This document shows positions 1-7,296 of a stretch of 64,000 nucleotides of DNA, one piece after another. The notes beneath the pieces were generated by a model that was not told the DNA's origin, made no database searches, and saw only the letters and a program-made list of their open reading frames with translations. The stretch comes from Martinezella tropici (GTDB taxonomy: Bacteria; Pseudomonadota; Alphaproteobacteria; Rhizobiales; Rhizobiaceae): positions 310,001 to 374,000 of the forward strand of contig NZ_VNIP01000006.1 in NCBI RefSeq assembly GCF_008370325.1, read 5' to 3'. Every line of letters starts with the position of its first letter. Positions within the stretch are counted from its first letter, which is position 1. The translations under genes and the position numbers were made by a program.

Positions 1-496
1 GAATTGGGTCCTTCCAGAGGACTTCTTCCGGTTTTTCGATGGGTTCTATGTCGAGATTGACGACGACCGGTTCCTGGCCGGAGCGGACCAGAACGCATTC
101 CAGCGTTTCGTCGCGGCTCGCATTGATCTCCTGATGCGGCACGTAGGGCGGCACGAAGATGAAATCGCCGGGGCCGGCTTCGGCAACGAATTCCAGATTG
201 TCGCCCCAGCGCATCCGCGCCTTGCCTTTGACGACATAGATGATGCTTTCCAGATCGCCGTGATGATGAGCGCCGGTCTTGGCATTGGCGTGGATCGTCA
301 CGGTTCCCGCCCAGATCTTTTCCGCGCCGGCGCGTGCATGGTTGATGGCGGTTGCGCGGTTCATGCCCGGCGTCTGCGCCGTATTCGGGTCGAGGGCATT
401 GCCGGGAATGATTTTGACGCCATGTTTACGCCAGTCGATCGGTTGATGGCCGTGATCGTGCCCGTTTTGATGCCCGTGCTCATGATCGCCGCACAT
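1..496 (-). CDS. Cupin-domain protein, 3' end cut off by window edge
   Basis: An open frame starts at ATG 496 and runs off the left edge after about 165 codons without a stop, so the C-terminus is missing. A good ribosome site (GAAAGGACG) sits just upstream of the ATG. The first 18 residues are very His-rich (MCGDHEHGHQNGHDHGHQ). The middle carries a single-domain cupin: a GAHHHGDLESIIYVV stretch (His ligands of cupin motif 1) and a PGDFIFVPPYVPHQE stretch (motif 2 with the second His). This fold usually binds one metal. The family includes dioxygenases, isomerases and plain binding proteins, so the substrate cannot be named. The His-rich leader could be a metal store or sensor, which is inference. 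It is divergent from the gene at 827. Confidence 0.85.
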   Translation of the reverse strand, partial: MCGDHEHGHQNGHDHGHQPIDWRKHGVKIIPGNALDPNTAQTPGMNRATAINHARAGAEKIWAGTVTIHANAKTGAHHHGDLESIIYVVKGKARMRWGDNLEFVAEAGPGDFIFVPPYVPHQEINASRDETLECVLVRSGQEPVVVNLDIEPIEKPEEVLWKDPI

Positions 497-662
497 GGTC
501 GTCCTTTCGGTTTTGGAGGGAGATTCGCATGTCTTCCACAGGAACGCTGTTGTTCCACTCTACGCGAAGCCATTCAAAAATAAAGGGAATTGCAGAAAGT
601 TATCAAGGAGGCTTTTCAAGTCGTGATTAATCTATAGACTTGATCAAGTTACATGACCGGTG

Positions 663-688
663 GGAACATTTCGTGTGGTTCCCGCGTT
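663..688 (+). promoter_or_regulatory. Candidate EcfG (general stress sigma) promoter
   Basis: GGAAC at 663-667 and CGTT at 685-688 are separated by 17 bases. This matches the alphaproteobacterial EcfG/RpoE2 pattern of GGAAC, a 16-17 base spacer, then CGTT. It points towards the gene at 827 and would give a leader of about 130 bases. The rest of 497-826 holds no gene that I can support; a short perfect inverted repeat GGTCTCCAAGGAGACC lies in the leader at about 765-780. Confidence 0.5.
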
Positions 689-826
689 GCGCCGGTCACA
701 AAATGGTTTGCCGCGCCGAAGTCCCTCATTTTCAGGTGCGCCAAACTGCAGAAGCAGCGCTTGGGTCTCCAAGGAGACCATCGACTTTCATACATGCGCC
801 GGACTTCCAATTGAAAGGAGACAGAC

Positions 827-1216
827 ATGTCGAATGCCTTGCCGCCCCTTCATGAGGGTCATGCCCCCATCACGCTGCAGCAGCTCTTCCGCGAGGCACT
901 CTACGCCTTCGAGGAGTGGGATAGCGAAGTTACCGAACCGATCGTGACGTTCGAGGGACGTATTCATCCCATTAGCGTCGTTTTCGAAACCATGCGCGAA
1001 TGCACGGACATCGTGCCGAACAATATCGTCTCGGCGGTGACCGAGCGGCTGACCAAGCCCTGGGAGGGCGAGGGTCCGCTTGACACGATGACCTTTTCGA
1101 CGGCCGCCCGCGTCATGGGCGTTCTGGTCCGCAAAAGGCTGCTGGTCGTGAACAACGGCATTAGCGTCGCTGCCATCGCGGCAGATGGTCAAGCATCGGA
1201 AACCTCGGATCGCTAA
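827..1216 (+). CDS. Conserved hypothetical protein (129 aa)
   Basis: The start at 827 follows a strong ribosome site (GAAAGGAGACAGAC). The product is a soluble 129-residue protein with no membrane segment, signal peptide or recognised motif; the last 20 or so residues look disordered. I do not recognise a family beyond similarity to short rhizobial hypothetical proteins. Its context is more telling than its sequence: a stand-alone gene behind a candidate EcfG stress promoter and closed by a strong bidirectional hairpin terminator. A role in stationary-phase or stress survival is a guess from the promoter alone. Confidence 0.7.
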   Translation: MSNALPPLHEGHAPITLQQLFREALYAFEEWDSEVTEPIVTFEGRIHPISVVFETMRECTDIVPNNIVSAVTERLTKPWEGEGPLDTMTFSTAARVMGVLVRKRLLVVNNGISVAAIAADGQASETSDR

Positions 1217-1235
1217 ATAGCGAAGACCGTTTATC

Positions 1236-1267
1236 GAAGGCCCGCCGGCATTTGCCGGCGGGCCTTC
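1236..1267. terminator. Bidirectional hairpin terminator
   Basis: Arms of 15 bp (1236-1250 and 1253-1267, core GGCCCGCCGGCA) form a very stable stem between the convergent genes ending at 1216 and 1274. There is only a weak T-tract on either strand. Confidence 0.7.
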
Positions 1268-1273
1268 TGCATT

Positions 1274-1687
1274 TCATCGGCCGCTCAAATCGAATTCCGG
1301 ATCGACGGGGATCTGCATTGCCGTAACCAGGTGATTGGTCTGTCCGGCAAGCCCGATGACGGCAAGCAATTCCCCATGCTGCGCATCGGTCATGCCCTTT
1401 GCCTTGGCGGCTGCCGTGTGGGAATGGACGCAATAGGTGCAGCCGTTGGCGGTGGAGACGGCGATATAGATCATCTCTCGCACCAGCGGGTCGAGCGCCC
1501 CTTCCGCCATCATGACCGCTTTCAGACCCTCCCACGTCCGCTTCAGCAGCGGGGGATCATTTGCCAGGCCGCGCCAGAAATTATTGACGAAGTCGGATTT
1601 TCTCACCGCGCGAATATCGGCGAATACCGCCTTGACCGCTGGGATTGCGTCTGCTTCCGCATCATCGAACAATTTCACCGTCGCCAT
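1274..1687 (-). CDS. AhpD-like / carboxymuconolactone decarboxylase family protein
   Basis: The 137-residue protein has the AhpD/CMD helical fold, with the redox motif CTYCVHSH at about residues 83-90: two cysteines separated by two residues, then His. In this family that motif marks an alkylhydroperoxidase-type thiol active site rather than a lactone decarboxylase. The start MATVKLF at 1687 follows GAAGGAGATAGAGA. It is transcribed alone, convergent to the gene at 827 and divergent from the CoA-transferase at 1919. Two other AhpD-fold proteins occur in this window (13362 and 55656). A peroxide or organic hydroperoxide detoxification role is likely but the reductant partner is not visible here. 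Confidence 0.85.
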   Translation of the reverse strand: MATVKLFDDAEADAIPAVKAVFADIRAVRKSDFVNNFWRGLANDPPLLKRTWEGLKAVMMAEGALDPLVREMIYIAVSTANGCTYCVHSHTAAAKAKGMTDAQHGELLAVIGLAGQTNHLVTAMQIPVDPEFDLSGR

Positions 1688-1800
1688 TCTCTATCTCCTT
1701 CAGCAATCCTAACTGTGCCGGAACATAGCGCATTTTTACGCCATGTCGGCGGGAGCACGGTCGAATTTGCTTCCTCTTTTCGTTTGCAAAAATCATCCAT

Positions 1801-1821
1801 ATGTGAAAATACTATTCACAT
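1801..1821. promoter_or_regulatory. Operator-like palindrome upstream of the CoA-transferase gene
   Basis: Arms ATGTGAA (1801-1807) and TTCACAT (1815-1821) are perfect inverted repeats around 7 bases. They lie 98 bp upstream of the CoA-transferase start in the divergent intergenic region. The binding protein is unknown. Confidence 0.4.
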
Positions 1822-1918
1822 AAGAAGATTGGGGCTGACGCAGAATCCGGCGGCGGGGATATTCCTCAAGGCGGAGAGGCGCTTTGAGCCGGAGCGATGT
1901 CAGGGGGCAGGAATATCG

Positions 1919-3079
1919 ATGGCGTTGAAGAAGGACTTGCCGCTGGCCGGGCTTGTTGTCGTCGATATGAGCCAGTTCCTGTCGGGTCCCTATTGCACGC
2001 TGCGGCTGATGGATCTCGGTGCCAGGGTCATCAAGATCGAACGGCCAGGTGGCGGCGATCTCGCGCGCGGGCTCTATCTCAGCGACCATGAAATTGGCGA
2101 TTCGACGATCTTTCACGCCATCAACCGCTCCAAGGAAAGTCTCGCGATCGACCTGAAGAACGAGCGCGACATGAGCGCGCTACGCAAGCTCGTCTCCAGG
2201 GCCGATGTTCTCGTGCAGAATTTTCGCCCCGGCGTGATCGAACGGCTGGGGCTGGATTATGAAGCTGCCTGCAAGCTCAATCCGCGCCTCGTCTATTGCT
2301 CGATCAGCGGTTATGGCGAAGAGGGGCCGTGGGTTTCGCGGCCAGGGCAGGATCTTCTGGCGCAATCGCGCTCCGGCGTCATGTGGCTGAACGGTAACGA
2401 GGGGCAGGGTCCCGTGCCTTTCGGCCTTGCGATCGGCGACATGCTGGCGGGTGCTGCGGCGGCTCAGGGCATTCTTGCGGCCCTGGTGCGACGCGGCGTG
2501 ACGGGCAAGGGCGGGCTGGTGGAGACCAGCTTGCTCGAGGCGCTGGTCGATCTGCAGGTCGAGGTGCTGAGCGTCCATATGAACGACGGCAGCAAGCTGC
2601 CTGAGCGCTCCCATGTTCGCAGCGCCCATGCCTATCTTTCGGCACCCTATGGTGTCTATCCCGCCGCCGACGGTTATCTCGCCATCGCCATGACGCCGAT
2701 TTCCAAGCTTGCCGACCTGCTCGGCATGGAGGAACTGGCGCCCTATCGCGATCATGAGAAGAGCTGGTTCACGTCGCGCGATGAGATCAAGGCGCTGATC
2801 GCGACGCGCATCGCCACCCGCAACGTTGACGACTGGCTTGCGATCCTCGAGCCTGCCGACATCTGGTGCGCAAAAGTGCTGAACTGGCCGGAGCTTCTGG
2901 GCAGCGAAGGCTTTCGCGTTCTCGACATGCTGCAGACAGTCGGGCGCGATGATGGCGTCAGCCTGCGTACCACCCGCTCGCCCATCCGTATCGACGGGCA
3001 GCGGCCGAAATTCGAGCGTGCGGCCCCGCACGTTGGCGAGCATAATACGGCGCTCTGGGAGGAGTTCGACCTTGGCTAA
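1919..3079 (+). CDS. Family III CoA-transferase (CaiB/BaiF)
   Basis: The 386-residue product has the CaiB/BaiF pattern: an N-terminal GLVVVDMSQFLSGPYCTLRL segment, DLGARVIKIERPGGGD, then NRSKESLAIDLKN and VLVQNFRPGVIERLGLDY. The Asp of LAIGDM (about residue 170) matches the catalytic Asp that forms the acyl-CoA anhydride in this family. The open frame extends 5' to 1331, but homology begins at ATG 1919, which is preceded by GGGGGCAGGA. It lies 42 bp upstream of an L-fuconate dehydratase gene and probably shares its transcript. The acid that receives CoA is unknown; pairing with a sugar-acid dehydratase suggests a sugar-acid-derived carboxylate. Confidence 0.88.
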   Translation: MALKKDLPLAGLVVVDMSQFLSGPYCTLRLMDLGARVIKIERPGGGDLARGLYLSDHEIGDSTIFHAINRSKESLAIDLKNERDMSALRKLVSRADVLVQNFRPGVIERLGLDYEAACKLNPRLVYCSISGYGEEGPWVSRPGQDLLAQSRSGVMWLNGNEGQGPVPFGLAIGDMLAGAAAAQGILAALVRRGVTGKGGLVETSLLEALVDLQVEVLSVHMNDGSKLPERSHVRSAHAYLSAPYGVYPAADGYLAIAMTPISKLADLLGMEELAPYRDHEKSWFTSRDEIKALIATRIATRNVDDWLAILEPADIWCAKVLNWPELLGSEGFRVLDMLQTVGRDDGVSLRTTRSPIRIDGQRPKFERAAPHVGEHNTALWEEFDLG

Positions 3080-3121
3080 AGAGGTCGAGAGGTCGCCGAT
3101 GGATATAGAAGGAGTTTTCCA

Positions 3122-4399
3122 ATGACGCGCATCACCAATCTTCGCGTTTTCGATTTGCGCTTCCCGACATCGCAGAGCCTCGACGGTTCGGATGCGATGA
3201 ATCCTGATCCGGACTATTCGGCAGCCTATGTCATTCTCGATACCGACAAACCGGGCCTTGCCGGCCATGGCCTGACCTTCACCATCGGCCGCGGCAACGA
3301 CATCTGCTGTATGGCAATCGAGGCGATGCGGCATCTGGTCGTCGGCACGGAGCTTAAGGCGGTGCTGGAAAACCCGGGCAAATACTGGCGGCATCTGACC
3401 AGCGACAGCCAACTGCGCTGGATCGGCCCGGAGAAAGGTGCGATGCACCTGGCGACAGGCGCCGTCGTCAACGCCGTCTGGGACCTGCTTGCCAAGGAAG
3501 CCGGCAAACCGGTCTGGCGGCTGGTTGCGGAGATGGATGCGGAGCAGATTGCCGATATTGTCGACTATCGTTACCTGACCGACGTTCTTACTCGCGACGA
3601 GGCCGTCGCCATCCTGAAGAAGGCGGAAGCCGGCAAGGCAGACCGCATCGCCACGCTCGAGCGCGAGGGCTATGCCTGCTATACGACCTCGGCCGGCTGG
3701 CTCGGCTATGACGATGCCAAGCTGCGCCGCCTGTGTCAGGAGGCTATCGACGCCGGCTTCAATCATGTGAAGATGAAGGTCGGCCGCGATCTCGAAGACG
3801 ATATCCGCCGCCTCACTATCGCTCGCGAAGTGATCGGCCCCGACCGCTATCTGATGATCGATGCCAACCAGGTCTGGGAAGTCAATCAGGCGATCGACTG
3901 GATGCGCAAGCTCGCCTTCGCCAAGCCCTTCTTCATCGAGGAGCCGACCAGCCCGGATGATGTCGCCGGACATCGCAAGATCCGCGAAGCGATCGGCCCC
4001 GTAAAAGTCGCGACCGGCGAGATGTGCCAGAACCGCATCATGTTCAAGCAGTTCATCGCCGAAGGCGCCATCGACATCGTGCAGATCGATTCCTGCCGCA
4101 TGGGCGGTCTCAACGAAGTTCTTGCGGTGCTGCTGATCGCCGCCAAGTATGGTCTGCCGGTCTGGCCGCATGCCGGCGGTGTCGGGCTTTGCGAATATGT
4201 GCAGCACCTGTCGATGATCGATTACATCGCCGTGTCAGGCACCAAGGACGGCCGCGTCATCGAATATGTCGATCATCTGCACGAGCATTTCATCGACCCC
4301 TGCATCATCCGCGACGCGGCCTACATGCCGCCGAGCCTTCCAGGCTTCTCGATCGAGATGAAGCCGGAATCGATCGCGGAATATACGTTCAAGAGGTGA
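3122..4399 (+). CDS. L-fuconate dehydratase (enolase superfamily)
   Basis: The 425-residue protein belongs to the mandelate racemase/enolase superfamily and fits the fuconate dehydratase branch closely: the start ITNLRVFDLRFPTSQ and the segment DGSDAMNPDPDYSAAYVIL are typical of it. The catalytic set is present: Lys in HVKMKVGRD (about 217-225), metal ligands in LMIDANQVW, IEEPTSPDD and ATGEMCQNR, and the His in VWPHAGGVGL. It would dehydrate L-fuconate to 2-keto-3-deoxy-L-fuconate. The start follows AGAAGGAGTTTTCCA. It is second in a pair with a CoA-transferase and ends at a strong hairpin terminator. No other fucose-pathway gene is in the window, which leaves its true substrate open. Confidence 0.9.
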   Translation: MTRITNLRVFDLRFPTSQSLDGSDAMNPDPDYSAAYVILDTDKPGLAGHGLTFTIGRGNDICCMAIEAMRHLVVGTELKAVLENPGKYWRHLTSDSQLRWIGPEKGAMHLATGAVVNAVWDLLAKEAGKPVWRLVAEMDAEQIADIVDYRYLTDVLTRDEAVAILKKAEAGKADRIATLEREGYACYTTSAGWLGYDDAKLRRLCQEAIDAGFNHVKMKVGRDLEDDIRRLTIAREVIGPDRYLMIDANQVWEVNQAIDWMRKLAFAKPFFIEEPTSPDDVAGHRKIREAIGPVKVATGEMCQNRIMFKQFIAEGAIDIVQIDSCRMGGLNEVLAVLLIAAKYGLPVWPHAGGVGLCEYVQHLSMIDYIAVSGTKDGRVIEYVDHLHEHFIDPCIIRDAAYMPPSLPGFSIEMKPESIAEYTFKR

Positions 4400-4420
4400 G
4401 CTCAGCCGCATTGATCAAAG

Positions 4421-4448
4421 CAAAAGCCCGCCGTTTGGCGGGCTTTTG
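4421..4448. terminator. Bidirectional Rho-independent terminator
   Basis: A hairpin with arms CAAAAGCCCGCC and GGCGGGCTTTTG and a short loop lies between the convergent genes ending at 4399 and 4472. The arms supply a T-run on both strands. Confidence 0.85.
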
Positions 4449-4471
4449 TCATTCAGCTCAGAAGGTGGGCT

Positions 4472-6025
4472 TCAGGCGGATTTGTTCAACCATGCCTGAA
4501 TGACCGGCACGTCAGTATCGTCAAACTCGTGACCGGCAGGCACCGTTGCAAGTTCGACCTTTGCGCCGCTGTCACGCAGGCGTTCGGCGAGAGGCTGGGC
4601 GTATGGGCCGTACAGGTCCTTTTCGCCAGCAATCACAAGTACCTCGGCATCCGACACATCAGCCGCCGGCGGATTTTCGAGCGCAGCCATGGAGCGCAGC
4701 AGCACGGCGCGGCGGATGAGGTGCGGGTGCAGCGACAGCATGGCGTTCAGCAGGTTGGCGCCGTTCGAATAGCCGATATAGACGATGCGGTCCGGGTCGA
4801 GCCCATAGGCATGGATCGCGCCATCGATGAAGGCGGCAAAGGCTTCGGCCTCGCTGGCGATATCAGCCTGATCGAGGGACATCGGGCCGGTCCGGCGAAA
4901 CCAGCGCGGGGCACCTTCCTCGAGCGCACGGCCGCGCACGCTGAGCAATGTCGCATCGGCGTCGATCTTATGGCCGAGCGGCAACATCGTCGTTTCGTTG
5001 GCTCCGGAGCCGTGCAGCAGAATGAAGATATTGCCGTTCGGCTGCTCGGGCGTGAAGAAGCGATGGATGAAGGGCAGATCGCGATAGATCACGCGCGGTT
5101 CGCCGGGCATGGAGAACTGCGGCAGGATCACGTTCAGTTCAGCCAAAAGCTTCGGACTGTCGCCGGGGGCAAAGAGACGCGTGCCGAGCGTTGCCTCGTC
5201 CTCGTCAATCAGCATGCCGGGTGCATCGGTTGCGAGTTCGAAGAGGATGCGGCCGGGCTCGCGGACGTAGAGCGAGCGGAAATATTTCCGGTCATGCATC
5301 GCCGTCGGCCCGGAATTGATCGCCTGCAGTGCGGTGCGAACCGACTGCAGTTCGGCATCATCCTTGGCGCGAAAGGCGACATGATCGACCGTGCCCGTGC
5401 CCGGAGCACTGGCCCAGAAGCCACGTGCATCGCGGATGTCGAGGATATCCCCCGGTTCAGACACGAGCCGGCTGATCGCCCCGCTGGTGGTGAGCGGCCG
5501 ATAGTCGAAGTGATCGATAAGAATGGCCTGCGTCTCCTCGGGCGTTTCGCTGAATAGCGTCGCGCCACGGATACGCCGGATCGCGTGCTCTTCCGGAATG
5601 GTATCGCTCGCCCACGGAGCCGTCGCCTGCAGGGTCGGGGTTCCCACAAGCTTGACGATGACGCCTTCCGGGTCCTTCAGCCGAAGGACAGGCTCGCCGA
5701 ATTCCTCGGCGGGACCTTCCGGCTTCAGACCGGCGCTCAGGGCTCGCGTCAACCAAAAGCCGATGCTCGCCGGATCGATCGCGAGCGAGATCTCGCCGAC
5801 CTGGCCGACACCGGCGCGGCCGGGCGAGCCATCTTCCCAAACGAGAAAGGTGATCAGTGAGCCGGGCGAGCCCTTGGCGTCGCCATAGAGGAGATGAAGC
5901 TGCGTGGCGTCCTCGAAGCCACCGGTGCGCTTGACGAGGCGCAAGCCCAGGAAGCCGATGTAGAAATCGACATTCGCCTGGACCTTGCGGGTGATCAGCG
6001 TGATGTGATGAATGCCGGCGACCAT
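4472..6025 (-). CDS. Fusion of VOC ring-cleaving dioxygenase and alpha/beta-hydrolase
   Basis: This 517-residue protein joins two enzymes. Residues 1 to about 310 are a double VOC/extradiol-type dioxygenase like MhqO or LinE, with candidate metal ligands His7, His215 (VDHVAF) and Glu263 (ILFELATDAPG). Residues about 315-517 are a phospholipase/carboxylesterase-type hydrolase like MhqD/YpfH, with the oxyanion HGSG, nucleophile Ser420 in GYSNG, Asp470 (GEKDLYG) and His499 (AGHEFDD). In Bacillus the two activities are separate neighbouring genes of the quinone-responsive mhq operon. The fusion suggests sequential or co-localised action on hydroquinone-like compounds, which is inference. It is a single gene, convergent with the fuconate dehydratase unit. 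Confidence 0.88.
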   Translation of the reverse strand: MVAGIHHITLITRKVQANVDFYIGFLGLRLVKRTGGFEDATQLHLLYGDAKGSPGSLITFLVWEDGSPGRAGVGQVGEISLAIDPASIGFWLTRALSAGLKPEGPAEEFGEPVLRLKDPEGVIVKLVGTPTLQATAPWASDTIPEEHAIRRIRGATLFSETPEETQAILIDHFDYRPLTTSGAISRLVSEPGDILDIRDARGFWASAPGTGTVDHVAFRAKDDAELQSVRTALQAINSGPTAMHDRKYFRSLYVREPGRILFELATDAPGMLIDEDEATLGTRLFAPGDSPKLLAELNVILPQFSMPGEPRVIYRDLPFIHRFFTPEQPNGNIFILLHGSGANETTMLPLGHKIDADATLLSVRGRALEEGAPRWFRRTGPMSLDQADIASEAEAFAAFIDGAIHAYGLDPDRIVYIGYSNGANLLNAMLSLHPHLIRRAVLLRSMAALENPPAADVSDAEVLVIAGEKDLYGPYAQPLAERLRDSGAKVELATVPAGHEFDDTDVPVIQAWLNKSA

Positions 6026-6156
6026 GGGATGCTCCAGACTGTTATTTCGTTCTGGTCGCTATTTAGGCCGTGGCCATTGTTCAATGCAATGTGCGGTCTG
6101 TGGAAGGCAGTGTTCACAAAAACGCAACGTTTTGCCGCGCTACATCGGCCGTCAGA

Positions 6157-6396
6157 TCAGGTTTCAGCCGTTCCAGATTTTTTCGGAGTCTTCCGTTTGG
6201 ACTTTGTCTTAGGCTCCGGCGGTGATTGCAAAGCTTCCTTCTCAAGCCGAAGCTCGCGCAGACGGGCGGTTTTTCGCTCACGGATTGCATGCTCGCTGGC
6301 GAGAATTTCTTTAACCGTCGAATCGAGCTGATTGGCCTTGTCTGCCGGCGCCTGTCTCTTGGAACCAAATAGGCTTTCTTTATTCGGTGGTGTCAT
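6157..6396 (-). CDS. Small basic hypothetical protein (79 aa)
   Basis: I place the start at ATG 6396 because a clear GGAGG lies 6 bases upstream; longer versions back to 6573 lack such a site. The 79-residue product begins MTPPNKESLFG. Its middle (about 23-57) is a charged helix, rich in Arg, Glu and Leu, that could be a short coiled coil, and its tail is a Lys/Pro/Ser-rich disordered end (PKTKSKRKTPKKSG). I recognise it only as a small rhizobial hypothetical protein. The basic tail could touch nucleic acid, but that is weak. It is divergent from the cold shock gene at 6831. Confidence 0.65.
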   Translation of the reverse strand: MTPPNKESLFGSKRQAPADKANQLDSTVKEILASEHAIRERKTARLRELRLEKEALQSPPEPKTKSKRKTPKKSGTAET

Positions 6397-6573
6397 ATCA
6401 GCCTCCATAGGGTGTATCGTGTTGATGCTGGTCGCAAATAGCCCAAGCTGATCGACTGTAGGCACAACGGAGATGGTATCATGCTGTAGCAGAAGATGCC
6501 CGGCATCAACGATACAATTCGGTAGTCCTTCGCAGAAGCAGGCGAGCGGAGTCCAAAAGAGAGGGTCTTTCAA

Positions 6574-6830
6574 TTCTATTCAGAAGTTTATCAAGCGACA
6601 TCATGTATGTCATTTTTTATGCGCTATCCAACATTTTGATATTTTAGATGTTTCTGCTTGTGAAGAATACACCTATCGGATACAAGATTCCTCATCGATA
6701 TTTGTGAATGACGCTTTGCCTCGACGCACTCTGCGCGATAACGACGAACTTCCCTCTCAAAATCGGTCTACTGTCAACCGGGCGTTTCCTGGGTTGACGT
6801 CTTTATGTGAGTGATTGAAAGGTCATTGTT
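6574..6830 (+). promoter_or_regulatory. Long leader region upstream of cspA
   Basis: The gap from 6397 to 6830 holds no gene that I can support. It is AT-richer than its surroundings. A TTGACG hexamer near 6794 is only about 37 bases before the cspA start, so transcription may also begin further upstream. Cold shock mRNAs often have long structured leaders; none is demonstrable by eye here. Confidence 0.3.
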
Positions 6831-7040
6831 ATGAGCACAGGTACTGTAAAGTGGTTCAATGCTGCCAAGGGTTTTGGTTTCATTCAGCCTGATGATGGGG
6901 CGACGGATGTTTTCGTGCATATTTCAGCCGTTGAGCGCGCTGGAATGAGCACACTGCGCGACGGCCAGAAAATTTCCTACGAGCTTGTCAAGGACAAGCG
7001 TTCGGGCAAGATGTCGGCCGATCAGCTCGAAGCCATGTAA
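6831..7040 (+). CDS. cspA: Cold shock protein, CspA family
   Basis: This is a 69-residue single cold-shock domain. RNP1 is KGFGFIQP (about residues 14-21) and RNP2 is VFVHIS (about 31-36), the two RNA-contact motifs, and the start [10 protein letters not shown] is typical. These proteins melt secondary structure in mRNA and act as RNA chaperones. The ribosome site is GAAAGG about 11 bases before the ATG. Length and sequence match alphaproteobacterial CspA paralogs, several of which usually exist per genome, so cold inducibility of this copy is not certain. It ends at a strong terminator. Confidence 0.95.
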   Translation: MSTGTVKWFNAAKGFGFIQPDDGATDVFVHISAVERAGMSTLRDGQKISYELVKDKRSGKMSADQLEAM

Positions 7041-7100
7041 GTCATTTGTTTCCGGTCTTTGGCCACGGGTGACCTGGCATGGATCGTTAGGCAATGAAGG

Positions 7101-7134
7101 AAGAGGTCGGGTTAGCCCGGCCTCTTTTGTTTTC
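7101..7134 (+). terminator. Rho-independent terminator of cspA
   Basis: An 11-bp stem (arms AAGAGGTCGGG and CCCGGCCTCTT, one G-T pair) with loop TTAG is followed by TTGTTTTC. Confidence 0.9.
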
Positions 7135-7296
7135 ATTCATCCCTGCTTCCGCAAGGCGGACAAAACCGTTCATCAAGGTCGAAGCGCTGATGCATGATCG
7201 GTGAGCGCGTTGTGGCTTCGTGCCAGCCGGCTCAGCGCCGGATGATTATTCCGTCCCTACGCTGCTTACAATTTTCGGCATCACGCTCCAGCCAAC

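Noticed and set aside
1331..1918. N-terminal extension of the CoA-transferase frame
   Set aside because: The frame is open but runs antisense through the AhpD-like gene. Homology and a ribosome site begin at 1919.
2180..4207. A 675-codon minus-strand open frame
   Set aside because: It lies opposite the CoA-transferase and fuconate dehydratase genes, whose domains are convincing. Its translation has no recognisable motif; it is a codon-bias shadow.
6473..6814. A 113-codon plus-strand frame upstream of cspA
   Set aside because: It has no ribosome site, no family resemblance and unusual codon use. The region is better read as a leader or promoter.
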